Assembly: GCA_945952575.1 (NCBI GenBank)
Contig: CAMFIY010000008.1
Coordinates: forward strand, 1 to 20,518
Length of the DNA: 20,518 nucleotides
Reading direction: 5' to 3'
Source: an uncultured Leucobacter sp.
GTDB lineage: Bacteria; Actinomycetota; Actinomycetes; Actinomycetales; Microbacteriaceae
Positions within the stretch are counted from its first letter, which is position 1. Each line of letters begins with the position of its first letter. Under the pieces are notes generated by a model. The model had not been told where the DNA came from and did not search any database. It saw only the letters and a program-made list of their open reading frames with translations. A program made the translations under genes and the position numbers. This document shows, one piece after another, positions 12,355 to 20,140 of this stretch.

Positions 12355-15300
12355 ATGAACGCTTCCGCCACCCGCCCCCAGGATCTCGCCGACGACGCCA
12401 TCGCGCTCGTGCGCCGCTGGCTCGCCGAGGCGGCCGAGGTTCCCGCCGATCCCTCGGCCGCCCGTCTCGCCGGGGTGCTGCGCGACCCCGACGGGCTCGA
12501 CTTCACCGTCGGCTTCGTCGACGGCGTCGTGCGCCCCGAGGATCTGAGCGTCGCCGCGAAGAAGCTCGCTGAGCTCGTGCCGCTGACCCCCGGCTTCCTG
12601 CCCGCCGCGATGCGCGGCGCCATCGGGCTCGGCGGCGCCTTCGCGAAGCCGATGCCGGGCGTCGTCGTGCCGATCGCCCGCAAAGTGCTGCGCCAGATGG
12701 TCAGCCACCTCATCATCGACGCGAGCGACGCCAAGCTCGGCCCGGCGATCGCGAAGATCAAGAAGGACGACGTGCGGCTGAACGTCAACCTGCTCGGCGA
12801 GGCCATCCTGGGCGAGGGAGAGGCCGCCCGCCGCCTGGCCGGCACGGAGAAGCTGCTGGCGCGCCCCGACGTCGACTACGTGTCGATCAAGGTCTCCTCC
12901 ACCGTCGCCCCCCACAACCACTGGGCCTTCGACGAGGCGGTCGCCCACATCGAGCAGCAGCTGCTGCCGCTCTTCGAGCGCGCCGCCGCCGCGACGCCGA
13001 ACAAGTTCATCAACCTGGACATGGAGGAGTACAAGGACCTCGACCTCACCCTCGCGGTGTTCATGGGGATCCTGGATCGCCCCGAGTTCCTGACGCTCTC
13101 GGCGGGCATCGTGCTGCAGGCCTACCTGCCGGATGCGCTCGGCGCGATGATGCGGTTGCAGGACTGGTCGGCCGCCCGCGTGGCCCGCGGCGGCGCTCCG
13201 ATCAAGGTGCGGGTCGTGAAGGGGGCCAACCTGCCGATGGAGCTGGTCGACGCGGCCATCCACGGCTGGCCTGCGGCGACCTGGGGCACGAAGCAGGCGA
13301 GCGACACGAGCTACAAGGCGGTGCTCGACTACTCGCTGCAGGCGGATCGCGTGCGGAACGTGCGGATCGGCGTCGCCGGCCACAACCTCTTCGATGTGGC
13401 GCTCGCCTGGCTGCTCGCGAAGGCGCGCGGCGCCGAACGCGGGATCGAGTTCGAGATGCTGCTCGGCATGGCGACCGGTCAGGCGGAGGCCGTGAAGCGC
13501 GAGGTCGGCGGCCTGCTGCTCTACACCCCGGTCGTGCACCCCGAGGAGTTCGACGTCGCGATCGCCTACCTGATCCGCCGCCTCGAAGAGAACGCGAGCC
13601 AGGAGAACTTCATGTCGGCCGTCTTCGAGCTGAACGAGAACACGGAGCTCTTCGACCGCGAGCAGGAGCGCTTCCTCGCCTCGCTCGCCGACGTCGAGGC
13701 GATCACCGGATCCGGCGCGGTCGATTCGTATGCCGTGCCCGCCGCGAATCGCGTGCAGGACCGCCACAGCTACGACGAGAGCGGCGCCTCCGCGCGCGTC
13801 GAAAGCCGGGTGTCGGGCGGCTACACCGGATTCGGCAACACGCCCGACACCGATCCCGATCTGCCCGGCAACCGCGCCTGGGGTCGCGAGATCGCGAGCC
13901 GCATGATCGGATCCGTCCTCGGCGACGACACGGTCGCCGCCGCGCAGATCGTGAGCGACCAGGAGCTGGACGCGACGATCGCGCGCGGCACCGCGGCGTC
14001 CGAGGGCTGGCAAGCGCTCGGAGCCGACGAACGCGCCCGGATCCTGCATCGCGCGGGCGAGCGGCTCGAGGCGCGCCGCGCCGAACTGCTCGAGGTGATG
14101 GGCAGCGAAGCGGGCAAGACGCTGGATCAAGGCGATCCCGAGGTGAGCGAGGCGATCGACTTCGCGCACTTCTATGCGACGCTCGGCCAGGAGCTCGAGA
14201 AGGTCGACGGCGCGACGTTCGTGCCGCAGAAGCTGACCGCGGTGATCCCGCCGTGGAACTTCCCGGTCGCCATCCCCGCCGGCGGCGTCCTGGCCGCGCT
14301 CTCCGCCGGATCCTCCGTGATCATCAAGCCGGCGACCCAGTCGGCGCGCTCGGGCGCCGTGATGGTCGAGGCGCTGTGGGAGGCCGGCGTGCCGCGCGAC
14401 GTGCTGCAGATGGTGCAGTTCGCGGATCGCGCCCTCGGTTCATCGCTCGTCGCGGACCCGCGGGTCGACCGCCTCATCCTCACCGGTGCGTACGAGACCG
14501 CCGTGACCTTCCGCGGGCTGCGGAAGGATCTGCCGATCCTCGCCGAGACGAGCGGCAAGAACGCCATCATCGTCACCCCGAACGCCGACCTCGACCTTGC
14601 GGCGAAGGATGTCGCGCAGTCGGCCTTCGGCCACGCCGGCCAGAAGTGCTCGGCGGCATCGCTCGTGATCCTCGTCGGATCCGTCGCGACCTCGAAGCGA
14701 TTCCGCGGGCAGCTGCTGGACGCGGTCCGCTCGATGAGGGTCGGCACGCCCGAGAACCTCGAGACCCAGATCGGCCCGGTGATCGCGGCGCCCGGCGACA
14801 AGCTGCTGCGCGGCCTCACGACGCTCGGCGCCGGAGAGCGCTGGGCGATCCGGCCCGGTGAGCTCACGAGCGACAGCCCGCTCGCGATCGACCGCTCCGG
14901 GAAGAACAAGCTCTGGAGCCCCGGCGTGCGCGAGGGCGTCCAGCGCGGCAGCGAGTACCACCTGACCGAGTACTTCGGACCGATCCTCGGCATCATGACC
15001 GCGAAGACCCTCGACGAGGCGATCGACATGGTCAACGAGATCGACTACGGCCTCACGAGCGGCCTGCACTCCCTCGACCGCGACGAGCTCGCGCTCTGGC
15101 TCAGCCGGATCCAGGCCGGAAATCTCTACGTCAACCGCGGCATCACGGGCGCGATCGTGCGCCGCCAGCCCTTCGGCGGGTGGAAGAAGTCGGCCATCGG
15201 CGCGGGCACGAAGGCCGGCGGCCCGAACTACCTGCACGGCCTCGGCGACTGGACGGATGCCGCGATCGCCGCGCCGCTGCGCGCGCCCCGCCCGTCGGTG

Positions 15301-15909
15301 GCGCCGCTGCTGACCGCGGCCGAGCGCGCCGGTGTCGCGGGCGAGGATCTCGACTGGCTGCGCGCGGCGCTCGGCTCGGACGCCACGGCGTGGGAGGAGG
15401 AGTTCGGGATCGCTCGGGATGCCTCGCAGCTCGGCATCGAGCGGAACGTCCTGCGCTATCACCCGGTGCCCGTGACGATCCGCGCGACCGCCGACGCCGC
15501 ACTGCCCCAGATCGTGCGCGCCGTCGCCGCGGGCGTCGCGGCCGGCGCCACCTCGGAGCTCAGCACTCCGGTCGCGCTGCCGCAGGAGATCGTCTCGGCG
15601 CTCGGCGCCCTGGGCGTTGCGATCCACTTCGACGACGACGCGGCGTGGGCCGCCCGTCTCGGCCGTCTCGCCGCGAAGCAGGGGCCGCAGGCGAGCGCTC
15701 GCGTGCGGGTGGTCGCCGGCGAGTCCCGTGAGGCCGCCGTCGCCGCGGCCTACACCGCCACGAGCGGCAAGCCCGACGTGGCGGTCTACGGCGGGCCGGT
15801 CGTCTCGGCCGGGCGCGTCGAGATGCTGCCCCACCTGCACGAGCAGGCCGTCTCGATCACGGCGCACCGCTTCGGCACCCCGAACCGCCTCTCCGACGGG
15901 TTGCTCTGA
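12355..15909 (+). CDS. putA: Bifunctional proline dehydrogenase / L-glutamate-gamma-semialdehyde dehydrogenase
   Basis: Oxidises L-proline to glutamate in two steps, using FAD in the first domain and NAD+ in the second. The proline dehydrogenase barrel spans about residues 90-460 (YVSIKVSS, LDMEEYKDLDLT, VRVVKGANLPMELVDA, FEMLLGMATGQ). The aldehyde dehydrogenase spans about 530-970, with PPWNFPVAIPAGG, LAETSGKNAI (Glu731) and catalytic Cys765 in HAGQKCSAAS, then RRQPFGGWKKSAIGAG. Length is 1184 aa. There is no N-terminal ribbon-helix-helix, so it is not a self-regulating PutA of the E. coli kind. About 210 residues follow the dehydrogenase and look like the degenerate C-terminal domain of larger PutAs, which closes the substrate tunnel. 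The start ATG 12355 has no strong ribosome binding site. Neighbours are a divergent LysR gene and a racemase-family gene downstream. Confidence 0.97.
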   Translation: MNASATRPQDLADDAIALVRRWLAEAAEVPADPSAARLAGVLRDPDGLDFTVGFVDGVVRPEDLSVAAKKLAELVPLTPGFLPAAMRGAIGLGGAFAKPMPGVVVPIARKVLRQMVSHLIIDASDAKLGPAIAKIKKDDVRLNVNLLGEAILGEGEAARRLAGTEKLLARPDVDYVSIKVSSTVAPHNHWAFDEAVAHIEQQLLPLFERAAAATPNKFINLDMEEYKDLDLTLAVFMGILDRPEFLTLSAGIVLQAYLPDALGAMMRLQDWSAARVARGGAPIKVRVVKGANLPMELVDAAIHGWPAATWGTKQASDTSYKAVLDYSLQADRVRNVRIGVAGHNLFDVALAWLLAKARGAERGIEFEMLLGMATGQAEAVKREVGGLLLYTPVVHPEEFDVAIAYLIRRLEENASQENFMSAVFELNENTELFDREQERFLASLADVEAITGSGAVDSYAVPAANRVQDRHSYDESGASARVESRVSGGYTGFGNTPDTDPDLPGNRAWGREIASRMIGSVLGDDTVAAAQIVSDQELDATIARGTAASEGWQALGADERARILHRAGERLEARRAELLEVMGSEAGKTLDQGDPEVSEAIDFAHFYATLGQELEKVDGATFVPQKLTAVIPPWNFPVAIPAGGVLAALSAGSSVIIKPATQSARSGAVMVEALWEAGVPRDVLQMVQFADRALGSSLVADPRVDRLILTGAYETAVTFRGLRKDLPILAETSGKNAIIVTPNADLDLAAKDVAQSAFGHAGQKCSAASLVILVGSVATSKRFRGQLLDAVRSMRVGTPENLETQIGPVIAAPGDKLLRGLTTLGAGERWAIRPGELTSDSPLAIDRSGKNKLWSPGVREGVQRGSEYHLTEYFGPILGIMTAKTLDEAIDMVNEIDYGLTSGLHSLDRDELALWLSRIQAGNLYVNRGITGAIVRRQPFGGWKKSAIGAGTKAGGPNYLHGLGDWTDAAIAAPLRAPRPSVAPLLTAAERAGVAGEDLDWLRAALGSDATAWEEEFGIARDASQLGIERNVLRYHPVPVTIRATADAALPQIVRAVAAGVAAGATSELSTPVALPQEIVSALGALGVAIHFDDDAAWAARLGRLAAKQGPQASARVRVVAGESREAAVAAAYTATSGKPDVAVYGGPVVSAGRVEMLPHLHEQAVSITAHRFGTPNRLSDGLL

Positions 15910-15938
15910 ACCGGACCCGGTTGAGCCGGGCGCGGCTC
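15909..15938 (+). terminator. Two adjacent small hairpins after putA
   Basis: AACCGG-AC-CCGGTT (15909-15922) begins on the last base of the putA stop. GAGCCG-GGCG-CGGCTC (15923-15938) follows immediately. They are GC-rich with no clear T-run, and may form a weak terminator or 3' stabiliser before the larger inverted repeat. Confidence 0.4.
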
Positions 15939-15967
15939 ATCCCTCGGCACCTCGCGCGACCCGACAC

Positions 15968-16030
15968 GGTCGAGAAGTGCGAGTGTGCTGCTCCACTGTC
16001 GGCGACGGAGCACACTCGCACTTCTCGACC
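15968..16030. repeat. Long inverted repeat between putA and the racemase gene
   Basis: Two perfectly complementary 22-nt arms (15968-15989 and 16009-16030) share the core GTCGAGAAGTGCGAGTGT and its complement around a 19-nt loop. An alternative fold pairs the outer 19 bp, bulges GCT, and adds five more pairs (GCTCC with GGAGC). No T-run follows. The element is intergenic, 21 bp before the racemase ribosome binding site. It may be a strong terminator/attenuator or a copy of a dispersed palindromic element. Confidence 0.8.
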
Positions 16031-16062
16031 GGAGCAACAGCGATACGACACGGAGGAATATC

Positions 16063-17178
16063 GTGAATCACATGACTGAGCACGCGCAGACCTGGATCTC
16101 CACGACCGACTACCACACGGCCGGCGAGCCGTTCCGGATCGTGCACGAGGGATCCCCCGTGCCGCCCGGCGATACCGTCGGCTCACGGCGCATCGCCGCG
16201 ATCGCAGACGAGGCCGGCGCCGACACCATGCGCGCCCTGCTGTGCAACGAACCGCGCGGGCACGCGGACATGTACGGCGGCTTCATCACACCGGCGGACA
16301 TCGTCCCGGACGGCGCGATCGGCGCCCACTTCGGCGTGCTGTTCTGGCACAAGGACGGATTCTCGACCGCCTGCGGGCACGGCACCATCGCACTCGGCGT
16401 GTGGGCGACCGACACCGGCCTCGTCGAGTCGGATCCGGACGGAGTCACCGAGGTGCGCATCGACGTACCCTCCGGCCGAGTGGCCGCGCTCGTCGAGCGG
16501 AGCGGCGGCGAGCTGGTCCGCGCCACCTTCCGCAACGTCGCCTCGCACGCCATCGCCCGGCGCGTGCCCGTGCAGACCGCGCGCGGGGAGGTGCGCGTCG
16601 ACCTCAGCTTCAGCGGCGCGATCTACGCCTCGGTCCGCGCATCCGACCTGGGGCTCTCGGTGAGCCCCGAGCACTACACCGAGCTCATCGCCCTCGGGCG
16701 CGAGATCAAATGGGCGCTGAACGAGGCCCCCGAAGCGCAGCACGCGGAGGATCCGCGACTCTCCGGCGTGTACGGCACGATCCTCTTCGACGATCTCGGC
16801 CGGACGAGCCCGATCGATGGCGGGCGCAAAGCGCACGCCTCGGGCCGTGATGCCGCACACGGCGGCACGACCGGCCCTCGCCAGCGCAACATCACCGTCT
16901 TCGCGGACGGCGAGGTGGATCGCAGCCCGTGCGGATCCGGCACCGGAGCGCGCGTCGCCCTGCTGGCCGATGACGGCACGCTCGGCGATGACGAGACGCT
17001 CGAGCACCGCTCGATCGTCGACACGGTCTTCGAGGCGCGGTGGTCGGCGGGGCCGGCGCGGCCGGGCGGCGCTCCGACCGTGATCCCGGAAGTGTCGGGC
17101 ACCGCCTACCGGACCGGAGAGCACCGCTTCATGCTGGACTCGCGCGACACGCTCGGCACCGGTTTCACCCTGCGCTGA
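16063..17178 (+). CDS. Proline racemase / 4-hydroxyproline epimerase family protein
   Basis: Cofactor-independent enzyme of 371 residues that interconverts stereoisomers of proline or hydroxyproline by a two-base mechanism. Both catalytic cysteines are present: Cys104 in STACGHGTIAL and Cys290 in DRSPCGSGTGAR. Trans-3-hydroxyproline dehydratases replace the second with Thr, so that activity is unlikely. The N-terminal ISTTDYHTAGEPFRIV is typical of the family. Between the motifs, KAHASGRDAAHGGTTGPRQ looks like a short low-complexity loop. GTG 16063 is preferred because GGAGGA (16052-16057) is ideally placed; ATG 16072 would be 15 bases away. Following putA, conversion of D-proline to L-proline for oxidation is the simplest role. 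Hydroxyproline epimerisation cannot be excluded, though no other hydroxyproline gene is seen. Confidence 0.88.
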   Translation: MNHMTEHAQTWISTTDYHTAGEPFRIVHEGSPVPPGDTVGSRRIAAIADEAGADTMRALLCNEPRGHADMYGGFITPADIVPDGAIGAHFGVLFWHKDGFSTACGHGTIALGVWATDTGLVESDPDGVTEVRIDVPSGRVAALVERSGGELVRATFRNVASHAIARRVPVQTARGEVRVDLSFSGAIYASVRASDLGLSVSPEHYTELIALGREIKWALNEAPEAQHAEDPRLSGVYGTILFDDLGRTSPIDGGRKAHASGRDAAHGGTTGPRQRNITVFADGEVDRSPCGSGTGARVALLADDGTLGDDETLEHRSIVDTVFEARWSAGPARPGGAPTVIPEVSGTAYRTGEHRFMLDSRDTLGTGFTLR

Positions 17179-17221
17179 TCCGGCGCACCCCCGGCCAGCA
17201 GGACACGTGGGGATTCGCGGT

Positions 17222-17656
17222 TCAGCTCGCGCCCTGGTCGGTGCCCAGGTTCAGCATCCAGCGCACGCCGAAGCGATCGGAGAGATCGCCGTATCGCCCT
17301 CCCCAGGGCGCCGGGTCGAACGGCTGATTGATCGTGGCGCCTTCGGAGAGACCGGTCCAGATCGCCAGCATCCTGGTCTCGTCATCGCCCCAGATGCACA
17401 CGGCGCTGCCGCCCGTGGTCGAGTCGGCGGCATCCGGCATCGAGTCCGGGAGGTCGGCGGCCATGATCGCCATGCCCTCCGGAGTCTCGAGATAGCCGTG
17501 CATGACCTTGGCCGCCTCGGATTCGCCGCCCATCATGCCCGGGATGGAGTCGTAGCGCATGATGTCGAGCGCGCCCCCGAGCACCGATCGGTAGAACTCC
17601 AGCGCCTCGCTCGCATTGCCGCGGAAAGACAGGTACGGATTGAGATTGGTCGACAC
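17222..17656 (-). CDS. VOC-family PhnB-like protein
   Basis: Protein of 144 residues with the PhnB/3-demethylubiquinone-methyltransferase-like form of the vicinal oxygen chelate fold. The start STNLNPYLSFRGNASEALEFYRSVLGG and the middle AAKVMHGYLETPEGMAIMAADLPDSM are diagnostic, and PFDPAPWGGRYGDLSDRFGVRWMLNL is the usual ending. These proteins bind or isomerise small molecules, but members of this branch are mostly uncharacterised. GTG 17656 was chosen because AAGGAG (17667-17662) precedes it; the frame stays open upstream to 17719 without another good site. It is convergent with the racemase gene (43-bp gap, no clear terminator) and transcribed away from the oxidoreductase operon. Confidence 0.85.
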   Translation of the reverse strand: MSTNLNPYLSFRGNASEALEFYRSVLGGALDIMRYDSIPGMMGGESEAAKVMHGYLETPEGMAIMAADLPDSMPDAADSTTGGSAVCIWGDDETRMLAIWTGLSEGATINQPFDPAPWGGRYGDLSDRFGVRWMLNLGTDQGAS

Positions 17657-17719
17657 GGTGACTCCTTCGGGGTTCCTGGCCGTGTGCCCGGACACTGGCA
17701 ACGGGTACCAGACGTGCAC

Positions 17720-17742
17720 CGACCGCTCGCGGCTCGCGGTCG
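17720..17742. repeat. Inverted repeat upstream of the PhnB-like gene
   Basis: CGACCGC (17720-17726) pairs with GCGGTCG (17736-17742) around nine bases. It lies 63 bp upstream of the GTG at 17656, in the likely promoter region, and may be an operator. The remainder of the 151-bp stretch up to the terminator at 17808 shows no gene. Confidence 0.3.
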
Positions 17743-17807
17743 CGGGCCTCCAATCCCAATTGTGCGCCGCTCGGTGCGGGATGTCACGCCTCGTCCGCTG
17801 AGAGAAT

Positions 17808-17846
17808 GCGGCTGCCGGGTGGAAAGGAATAATGCCCGGCAGCCGC
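17808..17846 (-). terminator. Terminator of the minus-strand oxidoreductase operon
   Basis: A perfect 12-bp stem, GCGGCTGCCGGG / CCCGGCAGCCGC, encloses a 15-nt AT-rich loop. It begins two bases after the stop of the gene ending at 17849 and is followed on the minus strand by ATTCTCTC. It is a good intrinsic-terminator candidate. Confidence 0.7.
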
Positions 17847-17848
17847 GG

Positions 17849-18841
17849 CTAATCACCGACTTCGACCACGATCTTGCCGGCCTGCCGATTCGACTCCATG
17901 TATCGGTAGGCGTCGAGCAGCTCTGCGAAGGGGAACACTCGGTCGACGACGGGATCCAACTCCCCCGCATCGATGCCGCTCAGGATCGCGCGCGTCGCTC
18001 GGGCGAGCTGCTCGGGATCGATGACGTGGTTGAACATCGAGTAGGGATGGAAGACCGCATCGGCCCGCACCATGTCGGCCACCGGGACGACCGGCTGGCG
18101 ATCGCTCAGCGTGCCGTATCCGAGCACGACGGCCCCGCGCGCGAGCAGCCCGGAATAGCTCAGCAGGGAGTCGCCGCCGATCGGATCGAACGCGGCATCG
18201 ATCCCGCGCCCGCCGGATACTTCCCGGACCGCGGACGCCAGGCCGCCGTTCCCCTCGACCACGACGGCATCGGCCCCCTGCCCGTACAACAGCTCGGCCT
18301 TCGCCGGCGTGCGCACCGTCGCGACGGTGTGCACGCCGAGATAGCGGGCGATCTGGATCGCCCCGAGACCCGCGCTGCTCGCGGCCGCGGTGACGAGGAG
18401 CGTGTCCCCCTTGGTCAGACGGGCGACCTCGACGAATGCGAACCAGGGCGTCAGGTACTGCATCCACAGCGAGGTCCCCCGTGCGAAGTCGATCTCACGG
18501 GGCATCCTGGTCAGGAACCCCGCGGGAGTGATGGCCGAGGTTCCCTGCACGCCGTGGCGCTGCGTGAAGAACGGGACCGCCGTGACGGCATCGCCCACCG
18601 CGAACCCGGTGACGCCCGGACCGATCTCGGTCACGACCCCCGCCGCCTCCTGGCCGATCCGAGAGGGGAACTCGGGGATCGTGTAGTGCTCACCGCGCAG
18701 GAACATGAGGTCGGCGCGGTTCAGCGCGAAGGCGCGCACGTCGTAGCGGACCTCGCCCGGCAGGAGCGGCGGATCCTCCGCATCCACGACCCGCAGCACC
18801 TCCGGCCCGCCGAACTGCTCGCACTGCACGATTCTCGACAC
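17849..18841 (-). CDS. Zinc-independent MDR oxidoreductase (NADPH:quinone oxidoreductase-like)
   Basis: Medium-chain dehydrogenase/reductase of 330 residues. The GroES-like N-terminal domain (CEQFGGPEVLRVVDAEDPPL, then IGQEAAGVVTEIGPGV) is followed by the nucleotide-binding fold near residue 148 (LLVTAAASSAGLGAIQIARYLG). The cysteine cluster of zinc alcohol dehydrogenases is absent, which points to the quinone reductase/enoyl reductase branch. The end, DAYRYMESNRQAGKIVVEV, is typical. GTG 18841 is well supported by AGGAGG (18851-18846). It lies 36 bp after the amidohydrolase stop, so it is probably the last gene of the operon, which ends at the hairpin beside its stop. Substrate unknown. Confidence 0.9.
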   Translation of the reverse strand: MSRIVQCEQFGGPEVLRVVDAEDPPLLPGEVRYDVRAFALNRADLMFLRGEHYTIPEFPSRIGQEAAGVVTEIGPGVTGFAVGDAVTAVPFFTQRHGVQGTSAITPAGFLTRMPREIDFARGTSLWMQYLTPWFAFVEVARLTKGDTLLVTAAASSAGLGAIQIARYLGVHTVATVRTPAKAELLYGQGADAVVVEGNGGLASAVREVSGGRGIDAAFDPIGGDSLLSYSGLLARGAVVLGYGTLSDRQPVVPVADMVRADAVFHPYSMFNHVIDPEQLARATRAILSGIDAGELDPVVDRVFPFAELLDAYRYMESNRQAGKIVVEVGD

Positions 18842-18877
18842 GATTCCTCCTCGATTTCTCCCGGCACCCTCCCGGGC

Positions 18878-20062
18878 TCAGGCGAATACGCTCCCCGCGG
18901 AGATCACGGCCAGTCGCGCCTCCTGCTCCCAGAGTGCCGCCGGTTCCGCGATCGGATCCGCCGCGAGCAGCACCGCGTCGCCGTGCGCGCCGACGGTCAG
19001 ACGGCCGAGCCGGTCGTCGCCGATCAGCGCGGCGTTGACCTCGGTCAGCGAGCGGAGCGTCTCCGCAGCGCCGATCGCCTCGACCTGCAGTCGCACGCCG
19101 CAGAGCTGATCATCCTCCAGCTCACCCATGAGGTCGCTGCCGAAGCCCACCCGCACGCCGGCGGCGAGCGCCATCCGCACGGCCTCCTGCCCGCGAGAGA
19201 GCACCTCGGCGTTCTTCGCAAGCGAGATCGCGTTCAGCCCGATATCGGCACCGCGCCGATCCATCGCGTCGTAGGCAGCGAGCGTCGGTACGAGGAACGC
19301 TCCCAGCTCCGACATGCGCGCCGCGGTCGCGGCGTCGATCAGGTTGCCGTGCTCGATCGATCGCACGCCGTTCTCGATCGAATGCCGCACCGCCTCCGAG
19401 GAATAGGCGTGAGCGGCGACGTAGCTGCCGCGCCGGGTCGCCTCATCGACGACGGCACGGATCTCCTCGCTCGAGTACTGCGGCACGCGGATCGGATCCG
19501 TCAGCGAGAAGACCCCGCCGGAGGTCATGATCTTGATCGCGTGAGCGCCGGTGCGGAGGCGATCCCGCACCGCCAGCCGCAGCGCATCCACTCCGTCGAC
19601 CACCTCGCACATGTGCCCGTGCGAGAAGCAGACGTCGATGTGCGCTGCCCGAGGATCGCCGTGACCGCCGGTCTGGCTCAGCGCGGGCCCGGTGAAGCGA
19701 TAGCGCGGGGACGGGAAGATGCCGCCCTCGACCGCACGGGCCAGGCCGATGTCGCCGCCGGCCACGTCGCGAACGGCGGTGAAGCCGCGGCGCAGGGCGC
19801 GCTCGAGGCGGCGCGCACCGTTGATGGCGGCGAAGCTGAGCGGCCCGCGCTCGTTCTCGAGCCCGTCCATGCTGGTGGCGTATGCGTGGAAGTGGGCGTC
19901 GATCAGGCCGGGGATGAGCCAGCGGCCGGCTCCGTCGAGCACCTCTGCCGCGGGATCGGGCCGCTCCGCGACGACTCCGTCCACGAGGTACAGGTCCCGC
20001 ACCTCGAACCCGCGCTCCGATCCACCCCACACGCGGGCTCCGCGCACCGTCAGCGAACTCAT
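18878..20062 (-). CDS. COG1228 amidohydrolase, Xaa-Pro dipeptidase-like
   Basis: Metal-dependent hydrolase of 394 residues with a (beta/alpha)8 barrel. The binuclear metal site is complete: HxH in LIDAHFHAY (His57, His59), the bridging Lys177 in HAIKIMTSGGV, His218 in VAAHAYS, His238 in SIEHGN and Asp310 in VGFGSD. The combination of IKIMTSGGV with TGGHGD resembles the cog1228 members shown to be prolidases (Sgx9260 type), although imidazolonepropionase-like hydrolases share the same core. ATG 20062 was chosen for its GGAAGG/GAGGG stretch just upstream; the frame is open to 20128 but lacks a site. No signal peptide is seen, so it is cytoplasmic. It sits between a hydantoinase B-type gene (78-bp gap) and an oxidoreductase on one transcript. 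Substrate inferred, moderate certainty. Confidence 0.87.
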   Translation of the reverse strand: MSSLTVRGARVWGGSERGFEVRDLYLVDGVVAERPDPAAEVLDGAGRWLIPGLIDAHFHAYATSMDGLENERGPLSFAAINGARRLERALRRGFTAVRDVAGGDIGLARAVEGGIFPSPRYRFTGPALSQTGGHGDPRAAHIDVCFSHGHMCEVVDGVDALRLAVRDRLRTGAHAIKIMTSGGVFSLTDPIRVPQYSSEEIRAVVDEATRRGSYVAAHAYSSEAVRHSIENGVRSIEHGNLIDAATAARMSELGAFLVPTLAAYDAMDRRGADIGLNAISLAKNAEVLSRGQEAVRMALAAGVRVGFGSDLMGELEDDQLCGVRLQVEAIGAAETLRSLTEVNAALIGDDRLGRLTVGAHGDAVLLAADPIAEPAALWEQEARLAVISAGSVFA

Positions 20063-20140
20063 GCCGCCCTCACCTTCCTCGTTCCATCGAACCGATCGCG
20101 CATGCGTTGCCGGCGGGGCGTCCCGCATCGCCCCGCCGCG

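Noticed and set aside
12289..14169. Open frame antisense to putA
   Set aside because: It mirrors the proline dehydrogenase half of putA and has no ribosome binding site or domain. PutA motifs are unambiguous on the plus strand.
15968..16030. Insertion-sequence end or attachment site
   Set aside because: There is no transposase or integrase gene nearby and no flanking target duplication. The arms face each other across only 19 bp.
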